A stretch of DNA of 64,000 nucleotides, taken from the NCBI RefSeq assembly GCF_016887965.1, contig NZ_JAFDVD010000016.1, positions 111,292 through 175,291 on the forward strand, written 5' to 3'. The translations under genes were made by a program, and so were the position numbers. Positions 26,059 to 33,958 of the stretch are shown one piece after another; positions within the stretch are counted from its first letter, which is position 1, and each line of letters opens with the position of its first letter. The notes beneath the pieces were generated by a model. The model saw nothing but the letters and a program-made list of their open reading frames with translations, was not told the origin of the DNA and searched no databases. Source of the DNA: Phycicoccus sonneratiae. Lineage in GTDB: Bacteria > Actinomycetota > Actinomycetes > Actinomycetales > Dermatophilaceae.

Positions 26059-27489
26059 TCACACCTTGCGCTCGCGCCACTTCCGCTCGAAGGGCAGCCG
26101 CCAGGTGAAGGGCGCGATGAGCTGGTGGATCTGGTTCGGGCCGTAGGTGCCCTGCGCGTACGGGTGCACCGGCGGCGGGTTGTCGATGAGCGGCTGGCTG
26201 ATCTCCCACAGCCGCTCGATGCCCGTCGCCGACGTGAAGAGCGTGCGGTCGCCCCGCGCCGCGTCGTAGATCAGCCGCTCGTAGGCCTCGAGCACCGACC
26301 CCGCCCAGTCGGTCTCGTGCATCGAGAACTGCATCGAGAGCTTGTCGAGCCGGAACCCCGGCCCCGGCCGCTTCCCGTAGAACGACAACGACATCCGCGA
26401 CTTGTCGGCGAGGTCGAAGGTCAGGTGGTCCGGCCCCTGGTCCCCGACGCCCGAGCCCTTGGGGAACATCGACTGCGGCGGTTCCTTGAAGGCGATGGAG
26501 ATGATCCGCGCGCCCTCGGCCATCCGCTTGCCGGTGCGCAGGTAGAACGGCACCCCGGCCCAGCGCCAGTTGTCGACGAAGCACTTGAGCGCCACGAAGG
26601 TCTCGGTCTCGGAGTCCGGCGCCACCCCGGGCTCGTCCCGGTAGCCGGTGTACTGCCCGCGCACGACGTCGTTCGACATGATGGGCTGCATCGACCGGAA
26701 CACCTTGTTCTTCTCGCGGCTGATGGCCGCCGGCTCGAGCGCCGTCGGCGGCTCCATCGCCGTGAAGGCGAGGATCTGGAACAGGTGCGTCACGACCATG
26801 TCGCGGTACGCCCCGGTCGCCTCGTAGAAGTCCGCACGCTGGCTCAGCCCCAGCGTCTCCGGCACGTCGATCTGGATGTGCGAGATGTTGTTCCGGTGCC
26901 AGATCGGCTCGAAGAGGCCGTTCGCGAACCGGAAGGCGAGGATGTTCTGCGCCGGCTCCTTGCCGAGGAAGTGGTCGATGCGGAAGATCTGCTCCTCGTC
27001 GAAGACCTGGTGCAGCTCCGCGTTGAGCGCGACCGCGGTGGCGTGGTCGTGCCCGAACGGCTTCTCCATCACGACGCGGCTGCGCTCGACGAGCCGGGCG
27101 TCGGCGATGGTCTGCACCGCGGCCAGGGCGGCCTTCGGGGGCACCGCGAGGTAGTGCAGCCGCAGCTCGACGTCACCGGGGAGCTGCTCCTCGGCCCGGA
27201 GCACGGCCTCCTCCAGCGCGTGCGGGCCGGCCTTGAGCGGCACGTAGTCGAGGCGCTGGGCGAACTCCTGCCACTCCGCCTCGGCGGTCTCGCGGGTGCT
27301 GTGCTCGCGCACGGCGGTGAGCGCGAAGTCGCGGAACTCGTCCGGCGTCATCTCGTCGAGCGAGGTGCCGACCACGCGCAGGTCGTCGAGCAGCCGGGAG
27401 AGGAAGAGGTGCAGCAGTCCGGGGATGAGCTTGCGCTGCGCGAGGTCGCCGGTGGCGCCGAAGAGGATGACGGTCGTGGGCGCGGTCAT
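26059..27489 (-). CDS. zwf: glucose-6-phosphate dehydrogenase
   Basis: 476 residues. Rossmann NADP site ILFGATGDLAQRKL at the N-terminus, active-site block RIDHFLGKE in EEQIFRIDHFLGKEPAQN, and EKPFGHD. Oxidises glucose 6-phosphate to 6-phosphogluconolactone, first step of the oxidative pentose-phosphate pathway. ATG 27489 chosen (AAGG 8 nt upstream); a GTG three codons earlier is possible. Stands alone here: no tal, tkt, opcA or pgl beside it, so it may be a second zwf copy; that is inference. Confidence 0.96.
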   Translation of the reverse strand: MTAPTTVILFGATGDLAQRKLIPGLLHLFLSRLLDDLRVVGTSLDEMTPDEFRDFALTAVREHSTRETAEAEWQEFAQRLDYVPLKAGPHALEEAVLRAEEQLPGDVELRLHYLAVPPKAALAAVQTIADARLVERSRVVMEKPFGHDHATAVALNAELHQVFDEEQIFRIDHFLGKEPAQNILAFRFANGLFEPIWHRNNISHIQIDVPETLGLSQRADFYEATGAYRDMVVTHLFQILAFTAMEPPTALEPAAISREKNKVFRSMQPIMSNDVVRGQYTGYRDEPGVAPDSETETFVALKCFVDNWRWAGVPFYLRTGKRMAEGARIISIAFKEPPQSMFPKGSGVGDQGPDHLTFDLADKSRMSLSFYGKRPGPGFRLDKLSMQFSMHETDWAGSVLEAYERLIYDAARGDRTLFTSATGIERLWEISQPLIDNPPPVHPYAQGTYGPNQIHQLIAPFTWRLPFERKWRERKV

Positions 27490-27561
27490 GGTGACCACCT
27501 TGGCCCGCGCACCGGGCCCGCGCCAGCCTCCGGGGCGGACGAAGTTGCGCGACAGCGAGGA

Positions 27562-28827
27562 TCAGGCGAAGAGCTGCGTGCCCCAGTCCTGCCCGTCGCG
27601 CAACCCCGGCGGGCAGGCGAAGAGCGCCGAGCCGGTGTGCTCGATGTACTCGTTGAGCTTGTCGGCCCGCGCCAGCGCCTGCTGCATGGGGACGAACTGC
27701 CGGAAGGGGTCTCGCACGAACGCGATGAAGAACAGGCCGGCGTCGAGGTGGCCCTGGCCGTCGGAGCCGTCGGTGAAGTTGTAGCCCCGACGCAGGATGC
27801 GGACGCCGTCGAGGTTGCTCGGGTGGGCCAGCGCGACGTGCGAGTCGACGGGGATGCGCGGCTGCCCGTCGGCGGCCACCGCGGCGAGGTCGGGCTCCTC
27901 GAACTCGTCCCGCTGGCCGAGCGGAGCCCCCACCTTCTTGTCCCGCCCGATGGTGTCCTGCTGGTCCTGGAGGGTGCTGCGGTCCCACACCTCGATGTGC
28001 ATCCGGATCCGGCGCGCGACGAGGTAGGACCCGCCGGCCAGCCACCCGGCACCGCCCGCGGCCTCGGCCCCGTCCACCCACACGTGCTCGTCGAGGGCGA
28101 CGGGGTCCTCGGCCTTGAGGTTCGCCGTGCCGTCCTTGAACCCGAACATGTTGCGCGGGGTCACCTGGCTCGTCGACGTCGACGAGGTGCGCCCGAAGCC
28201 GAGCTGGCTCCACCGCACCGCCACGACGCCGAAGCCCATCCGCACGAGGTTGCGCACGGCGTGCACGGCGACCTGCGGGTCGTCGGCGCAGGCCTGGATG
28301 CACAGGTCCCCGCCGGAGCGAGCCGGGTCGAGGTCGTCCCCCGCGAAGGCCGGCAGCTCGCGCAGCGCCCCGGGCCGCCGTGCACCCAGCCCGAACCGCT
28401 CGTCGAAGAGCGAGGGGCCGTAGCCGATCGTCACCGTGAGGTTCGCGGCGGCGAGGTCGAGGGCCTCGCCGGTGTCCTCGGGCACCCCGTACGGTCCGCC
28501 GCCCACCGTCCCGCCCGGCGCGGCCTCGGCCCCGGCGGTCATCCGCTCGGCGGCCCGGGTCCACGCGGTGAGCAGGGCCCGCAGCTCCTCGGGGTCGCTG
28601 GTGACGACGTCGAGCGCCACGAAGTGCAGGCGGTCCTGGGCAGGGGTCGTGATGCCCGCCTGGTGTGCGCCGCGGAACGGCACGACGCCGTCGGCGGGCG
28701 CGTCAGGAGCACCGGCACCCGGTCCGGCCGCCGCCGGGCGCGAGGCCCAGGTCAGGCCGGCCGCGGCGCCGGCCACCGCCGTCCCCGCCCCGGCGGCGAG
28801 GACGGCCCGGCGGCTCGAGGCCTCCAC
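27562..28827 (-). CDS. efeB: iron uptake system deferrochelatase/peroxidase EfeB (DyP type)
   Basis: 421 residues. A twin-arginine signal (SSRRAVLAAGAGTAVAGAAAG) begins at once, implying Tat export of the folded haem protein. DyP hallmarks: GFKDGTAN (GxxDG distal motif), the proximal-His region PVDSHVALAHP and NFTDG. In Efe systems it oxidises Fe(II) or extracts iron from haem outside the membrane. GTG start one base after the efeO stop, so it is the last gene of the operon. Confidence 0.93.
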   Translation of the reverse strand: MEASSRRAVLAAGAGTAVAGAAAGLTWASRPAAAGPGAGAPDAPADGVVPFRGAHQAGITTPAQDRLHFVALDVVTSDPEELRALLTAWTRAAERMTAGAEAAPGGTVGGGPYGVPEDTGEALDLAAANLTVTIGYGPSLFDERFGLGARRPGALRELPAFAGDDLDPARSGGDLCIQACADDPQVAVHAVRNLVRMGFGVVAVRWSQLGFGRTSSTSTSQVTPRNMFGFKDGTANLKAEDPVALDEHVWVDGAEAAGGAGWLAGGSYLVARRIRMHIEVWDRSTLQDQQDTIGRDKKVGAPLGQRDEFEEPDLAAVAADGQPRIPVDSHVALAHPSNLDGVRILRRGYNFTDGSDGQGHLDAGLFFIAFVRDPFRQFVPMQQALARADKLNEYIEHTGSALFACPPGLRDGQDWGTQLFA

Positions 28828-28828
28828 G

Positions 28829-29971
28829 TCAGCCCTTGGCGACCGCACCGGCCACGGTCGCGACCGGCTCGGCGAAGGCGTCGAGCGCCTCGGTGAGCTT
28901 CTTGACGTCCGCGGGGGTGAGCTCGGTGTAGAGGACGAAGCCGTCACCGTCGCGGTGGGTCTCCAGCAGGTCGCCGAGCGCCGTGCCGCGGCTGTCGATC
29001 GTCGCGACGAGGTCGGGGTCGGCCTCCCGGAGGAAGGGGCGCAGGGCCTGGATGGCGGCCTTGCTGCCCTCGAAGTTGGCCTCGAAGTCCCAGAGGTCGG
29101 TGTGGCTGTACCGCTCCTCCTCGCCGGTGATCTTGCCGGTGGCGATCTCGTCGAGGAGCGCCTTGGACCCGTTCGCCAGCTGCAGCGGGTTGAGCTCGAC
29201 GGCCTTGGCCTTGGCCACGAGCTCGGTGACGTCGGCGAGCAGCCGGTCGGCGATCGCGCCGGAGTCGGACCGGAGCCCGGTCTCCCAGAGGTCCTTCTCG
29301 AGGCGGTGGTACCCCGTGAACTCCATCCCCTCCTCGACGACGTCCTCGCGGCCGTCGATCTTCGGGTCGAGGTCGCCGAACGACTCGGCGACGGGCTCGA
29401 TGCGCTCCCAGTACGAGCGCGCCGTGGGGTAGAGGGCCTTGGCCTCCTCGACCTTGCCCGCCTTGACGAGGCCGACGAACTCGGTCGTCTCCTCGAGGAA
29501 CTCGTCGGCCTGGCTGGAGACGTAGCGCTGGTAGTCGGTCGTGGCCGCCGTCAGCTTCTCGTCGTCGCTCTTGGCGGCGGCCGAGCTGCCGGTGACGGTG
29601 AAGTCGGCGCGGATGCCGTCGCCGACCATGCCCGGCTTGCACGCCGTCTGGTAGGTCCCGGGCTCGGCGAGCTCGACGTGGAAGGTGCGCGACAGGCCGG
29701 GGCCGATGTTCTCGACCTCGCCCATGATCCGGTCGCCCTCGGCGTAGACGTAGAACTCGTTGACCTTGGTGCCCGAGTTCGTCACCGCGAACTCGACCGT
29801 GCCGGCGGGCGCCTCCGTGCGGGCCACCTCGCACGCGGTGTCGGAGGCGGTGACGGCGATCGGGCCACCGCTGCCGGTGGTCTCGGACCCGTCGGCGGCG
29901 CCGGAGCAGGCCGCGAGGCCGAGGGTCAGCGGCAGGATCAGGAGGGCCGCGCGGGCGCGCGAGGTCGTCAT
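28829..29971 (-). CDS. efeO: iron uptake system protein EfeO (cupredoxin + imelysin)
   Basis: 380-residue lipoprotein (lipobox LAAC). Residues about 35-125 are a cupredoxin-like domain (TACEVA, NEFYVY, GEVENIGPGLSRTF, TACKPGM), and the remainder is an M75/imelysin-type helical domain with GYHRLEKDLW, the GxHxxE metal motif. It binds iron and passes it to EfeU at the outer face of the membrane. ATG start with GAAGGA 7 nt upstream. Its N-terminal domain is closely matched by the separate lipoprotein encoded just before it. Confidence 0.94.
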   Translation of the reverse strand: MTTSRARAALLILPLTLGLAACSGAADGSETTGSGGPIAVTASDTACEVARTEAPAGTVEFAVTNSGTKVNEFYVYAEGDRIMGEVENIGPGLSRTFHVELAEPGTYQTACKPGMVGDGIRADFTVTGSSAAAKSDDEKLTAATTDYQRYVSSQADEFLEETTEFVGLVKAGKVEEAKALYPTARSYWERIEPVAESFGDLDPKIDGREDVVEEGMEFTGYHRLEKDLWETGLRSDSGAIADRLLADVTELVAKAKAVELNPLQLANGSKALLDEIATGKITGEEERYSHTDLWDFEANFEGSKAAIQALRPFLREADPDLVATIDSRGTALGDLLETHRDGDGFVLYTELTPADVKKLTEALDAFAEPVATVAGAVAKG

Positions 29972-30044
29972 GGGAGGTCCTTCGGTGGGTGGGGTGGAGG
30001 GTCCGGGTCGGGCGGAGCGGCCACGGGCGGGCCGCCGCCACGGG

Positions 30045-30428
30045 TCATCCGACGGTGAAGTCGGCGCGGATGCCGTCGCCGCTCATGCCGGGCTTGCAGG
30101 CGCTCGTGTAGGTGCCGGCTGCGAGGTCGTCGACGGTGAGGGTGCGGGTGAGTCCGGGACCGATGTCCTCGACCTCCCCGACGATGTCCTCGCCCCGGTA
30201 GAGGTAGAACTCGGTCACCTGGCCGCCCTCGTTCGTGACGGTGAAGGCCACGCTCCCCGGCGTCGCGCTCGTCGCGGACAGCGTGCAGGCGTCGTCGGTG
30301 GAGGTGACGGTGACCGTGGTGTCGGCCCCGGACGCGGCGCCGTCGGTGACGGTGCCCTCGTCCTTCCCGCAGCCGGTCAGCGCGAACGAGGCCGCGGCGG
30401 CGAGGAGCACGGTGGAGAGGGTGCGCAT
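30045..30428 (-). CDS. stand-alone EfeO-type cupredoxin lipoprotein
   Basis: 127 residues: lipoprotein signal with lipobox LTGC (MRTLSTVLLAAAASFALTGCG), then a single cupredoxin domain ending at the C-terminus. It matches the EfeO N-terminal domain over its whole length (for example GEVEDIGPGLTRTL against GEVENIGPGLSRTF, and ACKPGMSGDGIRADFTV against ACKPGMVGDGIRADFTV), with long DNA identity too, so it most likely arose by duplication of that part of efeO. It lacks the imelysin domain. Lies between efeU and efeO, so a metal-relay or electron-transfer partner is the natural guess. ATG 30428; GAAGGA is 13 nt upstream. Confidence 0.88.
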   Translation of the reverse strand: MRTLSTVLLAAAASFALTGCGKDEGTVTDGAASGADTTVTVTSTDDACTLSATSATPGSVAFTVTNEGGQVTEFYLYRGEDIVGEVEDIGPGLTRTLTVDDLAAGTYTSACKPGMSGDGIRADFTVG

Positions 30429-30454
30429 GGTGGGTGGTGTGTCCTTCGGGTGGG

Positions 30455-31315
30455 TCAGGCGGTGGCGGTCTCGTGGGCGGCGTCGGGCCGCTCCGCGGGG
30501 GCCGCGACCGTGGGCGGGGCGGGGCGGAGGAACAGGGTCATGACGACCCCGACGTAGGCGACCCACGCGACGGCCTGGAGGACCGTCGTCTGCGGGGTGA
30601 AGTTGAGGATCCCCTTGAGCAGCGCGGCGTACCAGCTGCCCGGGTCGATGATGTGCGAGACGTCGAAGGCCAGGGTGTTCAGGCCCGGCAGGACCCGCGC
30701 CTCCTGGAGGTCGTGGATGCCGTAGGCGAGGATGCCGGCGGCCACGACGACCAGAGCGATCCCGGTCCAGCGGAAGAACTTCGCGAGGTTGATCTTCAGC
30801 GCGCCCTTGTACATGAGCCAGCCGAGGACGACCGCGCCGACGATGCCGACGGCCCAGCCGAGCAGCGGCAGGTTGTTGCCGGAGCCGGCGGCCTGTGCCG
30901 TCGCGTAGAAGAAGATCGCGGTCTCGAGGCCCTCACGGCCGACGCCGAGGAACCCGACGAGCGCGACGGCCAGCGGGCCGAGGTCGAGGGCGCGGTCGAG
31001 CTTGCCCTTGAGCTCTCCGGAGATGCTGCGCGCAGCCGACTTCATCCAGAAGACCATGACGGTCACGAAGGCGACGGCGACGATGCTCGCGGTGCCGCCG
31101 ACGACCTCCTGGGCCTCGAAGCTCAGCTGCCGGGTGCCGTAGGTGAGCAGGGCGCCGAGGGCCACCGACAGGGCCACGGCGGTGCCGACGCCGGCCCACA
31201 CCCAGCGGATGCCCCAGGTGCGCTGGGTCTTGGTGAGGAAGGCGAGGAGGATGACGACGACGAGGGCGGCCTCGAGGCCCTCGCGGAGCCCGACGAGGGC
31301 GTTGCTCACGAACAT
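30455..31315 (-). CDS. efeU: ferrous/ferric iron permease EfeU (FTR1 family)
   Basis: 286 residues, seven predicted membrane helices. The two REGLE iron-binding motifs are present: GLREGLEAALVVVILLAF (helix 1) and GREGLETAIFF (helix 4). This is the membrane channel of the Efe system. First gene of the operon, 21-39 bp from an iron box. A short 26 bp gap follows before the cupredoxin gene. Confidence 0.95.
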   Translation of the reverse strand: MFVSNALVGLREGLEAALVVVILLAFLTKTQRTWGIRWVWAGVGTAVALSVALGALLTYGTRQLSFEAQEVVGGTASIVAVAFVTVMVFWMKSAARSISGELKGKLDRALDLGPLAVALVGFLGVGREGLETAIFFYATAQAAGSGNNLPLLGWAVGIVGAVVLGWLMYKGALKINLAKFFRWTGIALVVVAAGILAYGIHDLQEARVLPGLNTLAFDVSHIIDPGSWYAALLKGILNFTPQTTVLQAVAWVAYVGVVMTLFLRPAPPTVAAPAERPDAAHETATA

Positions 31316-31334
31316 CCGGTGCGTCCCATCTCCT

Positions 31335-31353
31335 GCAGGTAAGGCTTACCTGA
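31335..31353. promoter_or_regulatory. IdeR/DtxR iron box of the efe operon
   Basis: GCAGGTAAGGCTTACCTGA, a dyad close to the TTAGGTTAGSCTAACCTAA consensus; inner 15 bp AGGTAAGGCTTACCT is a perfect palindrome apart from the central base. It is placed over the efeU promoter, so iron-bound IdeR should repress it. Confidence 0.9.
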
Positions 31354-31354
31354 G

Positions 31355-31368
31355 TTAGGGAACCCTAA
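31355..31368. promoter_or_regulatory. second palindrome in the efe promoter
   Basis: TTAGGGAACCCTAA, a perfect 14 bp dyad two bases from the iron box. May be a second, weaker IdeR site or another regulator's operator. Confidence 0.5.
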
Positions 31369-31424
31369 TGCGGGCCGGAGGTCAAATCCCGATCCGCGGT
31401 GCGGAACGGCGGTTGAGGGGCCGC

Positions 31425-32816
31425 TCAGGAACGGGCGGACCGGCCGCCGGGGGTGGCCAGCCGGATCTCCTCCTCCGTGGGCGTCCGCTCCTCGCGGGCC
31501 TCGGGAGGCAGGCAGTCGACGATGGCTTCCATGATCCGCCGGGTGTCGGCGGCGGCCGAGCGCCCGAGCACCTCCACCGGAGGGCCGACGCGCACGCGCA
31601 CGGTCGGCGGGTCGGTGAGCGAGAGCATCCGGGGCAGCGTCGAGCTGCGCGGCCAGACCTTCTCGCTGCCCCACACCCCGAACGGGATGACGGGGGCGCC
31701 GGTGGCGGCGGCCAGCCTCGCCGCGCCGGTGCGTCCCTTGAGGACGGGGTCGTAGAACTTCGCCCCCCGCGGGATGGTGCCCTGCGGGAGGAGGCAGACG
31801 AGCTCGCCGCCGGCCAGGGCGACCGCCGCGTGCTCGAAGGACTCCTGGCCACCGCCCGCCCGGTCGACGGGGATGCCGCCGAGGGCGCTGGCCAGGGCGC
31901 CGACGACCGGGACGTCGAAGAGCTCCTTCTTCGCGAGGATCCGACCCGTGCGCCCGGTGCGGCGCATCATCTGGATCATCGCGGGGATGTCGAAGTAGCT
32001 GCGGTGGTTGCCGACGAGGATCGCCGGCCCGGTGCGCGGGATGTTCTCGGTGCCGGCGACGTCGAAGCGCGCGTAGGGCGTGACCGCGGGCGGGTTGGCG
32101 AGGAAGAACAGCCGCTGGAGCTCGACCCCGAGGACGGGGACCTTGACCACTCCCGGCGAGACGTCGAAGTGCACGATGGGCCACCCCCGGGCGAGCGCGT
32201 AGACGGTGAGCCGCGGGTCGGGGTTGACCGCGGCCGGGCTGCCGACCGCGGAGAGCAGCGGCAGGTCGTAGATCGAGTCGGAGTAGGCGAAGGACTCGGC
32301 GAGGTCGACCCCCTCGCGCTCGGCCCACTCCCGGACCGCCGCGAGCTTGCCGCGCGACCAGACGAACCGGCCCTCGAGGGCGCCGCTGAAGGTGCCCTCC
32401 TCGGTGATCGCGTACCGGGTGGCGACGACGTGGTCGACGCCGAGCCGCTCGGCGAGCGGGCGGACGAGGTGCTCGGGGGTGGTCGTCGCGAGGACGACGG
32501 GCCGACCCGCGGCCCGGTGCTGCTCGATGAGGGTGAGCGCGAACGGGTGGATGACTCCGGCGATGGTCTCGGCGGCGCTGCGGGCCGCGGCGTCGAAGGT
32601 GTCGCCGGCCCGGCCCTTGGCGACGAGCGTGGCCTGGCGGGCCAGCGCGATGGACGGCAGCGTCTCGCCGATGACGTCGAAGGCCTTGTAGAGCAGACCC
32701 TCCCCGGGCAGCTTCCGGGAGACGACGCCGAGGTCGTACATCGCGCGGGAGAGCAGGGGACCGGTGCCGCCCTGGAGGAGGGTGCGGTCGAGGTCGAAGA
32801 TCGCCGCGCCGGACAT
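31425..32816 (-). CDS. HAD-IB phosphatase fused to 1-acylglycerol-3-phosphate acyltransferase
   Basis: 463 residues. N-terminal half is a SerB-like HAD-IB hydrolase (IFDLDRTLL with Asp 8 and Asp 10; Lys/Asp motifs GKLAAVREWA and YSDSIYDLPLL). C-terminal half is a PlsC acyltransferase (NHRSYFD with the HX4D catalytic pair; LLPQGTIPRG in place of the usual FPEGTR). A known actinobacterial fusion; predicted to both dephosphorylate and acylate glycerolipid intermediates. The fusion means the two steps are physically coupled. TAGCCT is 6 nt before the ATG. Divergent from the patatin gene, 52 bp apart. Confidence 0.9.
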   Translation of the reverse strand: MSGAAIFDLDRTLLQGGTGPLLSRAMYDLGVVSRKLPGEGLLYKAFDVIGETLPSIALARQATLVAKGRAGDTFDAAARSAAETIAGVIHPFALTLIEQHRAAGRPVVLATTTPEHLVRPLAERLGVDHVVATRYAITEEGTFSGALEGRFVWSRGKLAAVREWAEREGVDLAESFAYSDSIYDLPLLSAVGSPAAVNPDPRLTVYALARGWPIVHFDVSPGVVKVPVLGVELQRLFFLANPPAVTPYARFDVAGTENIPRTGPAILVGNHRSYFDIPAMIQMMRRTGRTGRILAKKELFDVPVVGALASALGGIPVDRAGGGQESFEHAAVALAGGELVCLLPQGTIPRGAKFYDPVLKGRTGAARLAAATGAPVIPFGVWGSEKVWPRSSTLPRMLSLTDPPTVRVRVGPPVEVLGRSAAADTRRIMEAIVDCLPPEAREERTPTEEEIRLATPGGRSARS

Positions 32817-32822
32817 GGTCGC

Positions 32823-32828
32823 AGGCTA
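32823..32828 (-). promoter_or_regulatory. -10 box of HAD-PlsC gene
   Basis: TAGCCT on the minus strand, 6 nt before ATG 32816; leaderless type. Confidence 0.55.
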
Positions 32829-32868
32829 CCGGGCGGTCGGGGCGGCCCGCGGGCGGCATCATGGGGTC

Positions 32869-33696
32869 ATGCCGCGCCGGAGGGAGCTGACCGCGTTCGT
32901 CCTCGGCGGCGGTGGCGTGCTCGGGGCGACCCAGGTGGGGATGGTGCGCGCGCTCGCCGAGGCCGGGGTGGTGCCGGACGTCGTGCTCGGGACGAGCATC
33001 GGCGCCCTCAACGGGGCGTTCGTCGCGGCCGACCCGACTCCTGCGGGGGCGGCGCGGCTGGCGGAGGTGTGGGACGCGGTCGTCCGTGAGGGCGTCTTCG
33101 TCGAGAACCCCGTGAAGCAGGCCGCGCGGGCGGCGCGCTCGCGCACGCACCTGCTGTCGAACGCGCCGCTGCGCCACGTCGTCGACGAGTACCTGCCGGT
33201 CTCGACCTTCGAGGAGCTCGCCGTGCCGTTCCAGTGCGTCGCGGCATGCATCGAGGACGCGAGCGCGGTGTGGTTCTCGGCCGGGGAGCTCGTGTGGCCG
33301 GTCGTCGCGTCGTGCTCGGTGCCGGGGCTGTTCCCGCCGGTGGTCATCGACGGGCGGCACCTGCTCGACGGCGGGCTCGTGCACTCGATCCCCGTGGGGC
33401 GGGCGGTGCAGCTCGGGGCGACGCGGGTGTTCGTGCTCCAGGTCGGGCGGGTGGAGCAGCCGCTCGCGCCGCCCCGGTTCCCCTGGGAGGTCGGGACGGT
33501 GGCGTTCGAGATCGCGCGACGCCACCGGTTCGTGCACGAGATGACGTCGCTGCCGGACGACGTCGAGACGCACGTGCTGCCCAGCGGCGCGGCGTCGTCG
33601 CCGAACGTGGCGATCCGGGCGGCGCGGGGGTCGCGGATGCGCGAGCGCGCCGAGCAGGCGTACGAGGCCTCGGCGGAGTACCTGGCCGCGCTCTGA
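32869..33696 (+). CDS. patatin-like phospholipase
   Basis: 275 residues of the RssA/patatin class: oxyanion-hole GGGGVLGATQVG, nucleophile Ser in GTSIGALNG, and the Asp of the Ser-Asp dyad in DGGLVHSIPV. No signal peptide, so cytoplasmic or membrane-associated. Hydrolyses acyl esters of lipids. The start ATG at 32869 has CATCAT 6 nt upstream. The stop context GGCCGCGCTCTGAG recurs 29 bp downstream as a short duplicated segment. Confidence 0.9.
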   Translation: MPRRRELTAFVLGGGGVLGATQVGMVRALAEAGVVPDVVLGTSIGALNGAFVAADPTPAGAARLAEVWDAVVREGVFVENPVKQAARAARSRTHLLSNAPLRHVVDEYLPVSTFEELAVPFQCVAACIEDASAVWFSAGELVWPVVASCSVPGLFPPVVIDGRHLLDGGLVHSIPVGRAVQLGATRVFVLQVGRVEQPLAPPRFPWEVGTVAFEIARRHRFVHEMTSLPDDVETHVLPSGAASSPNVAIRAARGSRMRERAEQAYEASAEYLAAL

Positions 33697-33764
33697 GCAG
33701 ACCGGGCCGGGCCGGGCCGCGCTCTGAGGCCCGGACCCCGTCCCTCCGCGCGCTGCGCCCGGGG

Positions 33765-33788
33765 AAACCGGGGTCATGGCACCGGTTT
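33765..33788 (+). repeat. small hairpin after patatin gene
   Basis: 7 bp arms AAACCGG (33765-33771) and CCGGTTT (33782-33788) with a 10 nt loop; the second arm is followed by CG, not a T tract. Weak terminator candidate for the patatin gene. Confidence 0.45.
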
Positions 33789-33813
33789 CGTCGGTCCGAG
33801 CCCGAGGGTGTGT

Positions 33814-33880
33814 AGGGGTGTGCGCGTGCTCTCGGTCGAGTCAGCATGTGAAGCAACCGAGAGCACTCGCACACACACCT
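33814..33880. repeat. long imperfect inverted repeat
   Basis: Perfect inner arms GTGCTCTCGGT (33826-33836) and ACCGAGAGCAC (33856-33866), 19 nt loop, and looser outer GT/AC-rich arms. In the 262 bp gap between two plus-strand genes. The rest of this gap holds the 33765 hairpin and a short duplication; no gene seen. Confidence 0.75.
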
Positions 33881-33946
33881 GCCGACCCGCGCCCCGCCGT
33901 CGGCGCCCCACCTCCGATCCACCTCCCGCCGGAGGACCCCGGCCCC

Positions 33947-33952
33947 TACGCT
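33947..33952 (+). promoter_or_regulatory. -10 box of acyltransferase gene
   Basis: TACGCT, 6 nt before ATG 33959; leaderless type. Confidence 0.55.
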
Positions 33953-33958
33953 CGGCCC

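Noticed and set aside
25675..28896. A 1,073-codon open frame on the plus strand
   Set aside because: It runs through the tandem arrays and antisense to zwf and efeB, and has low-complexity composition.
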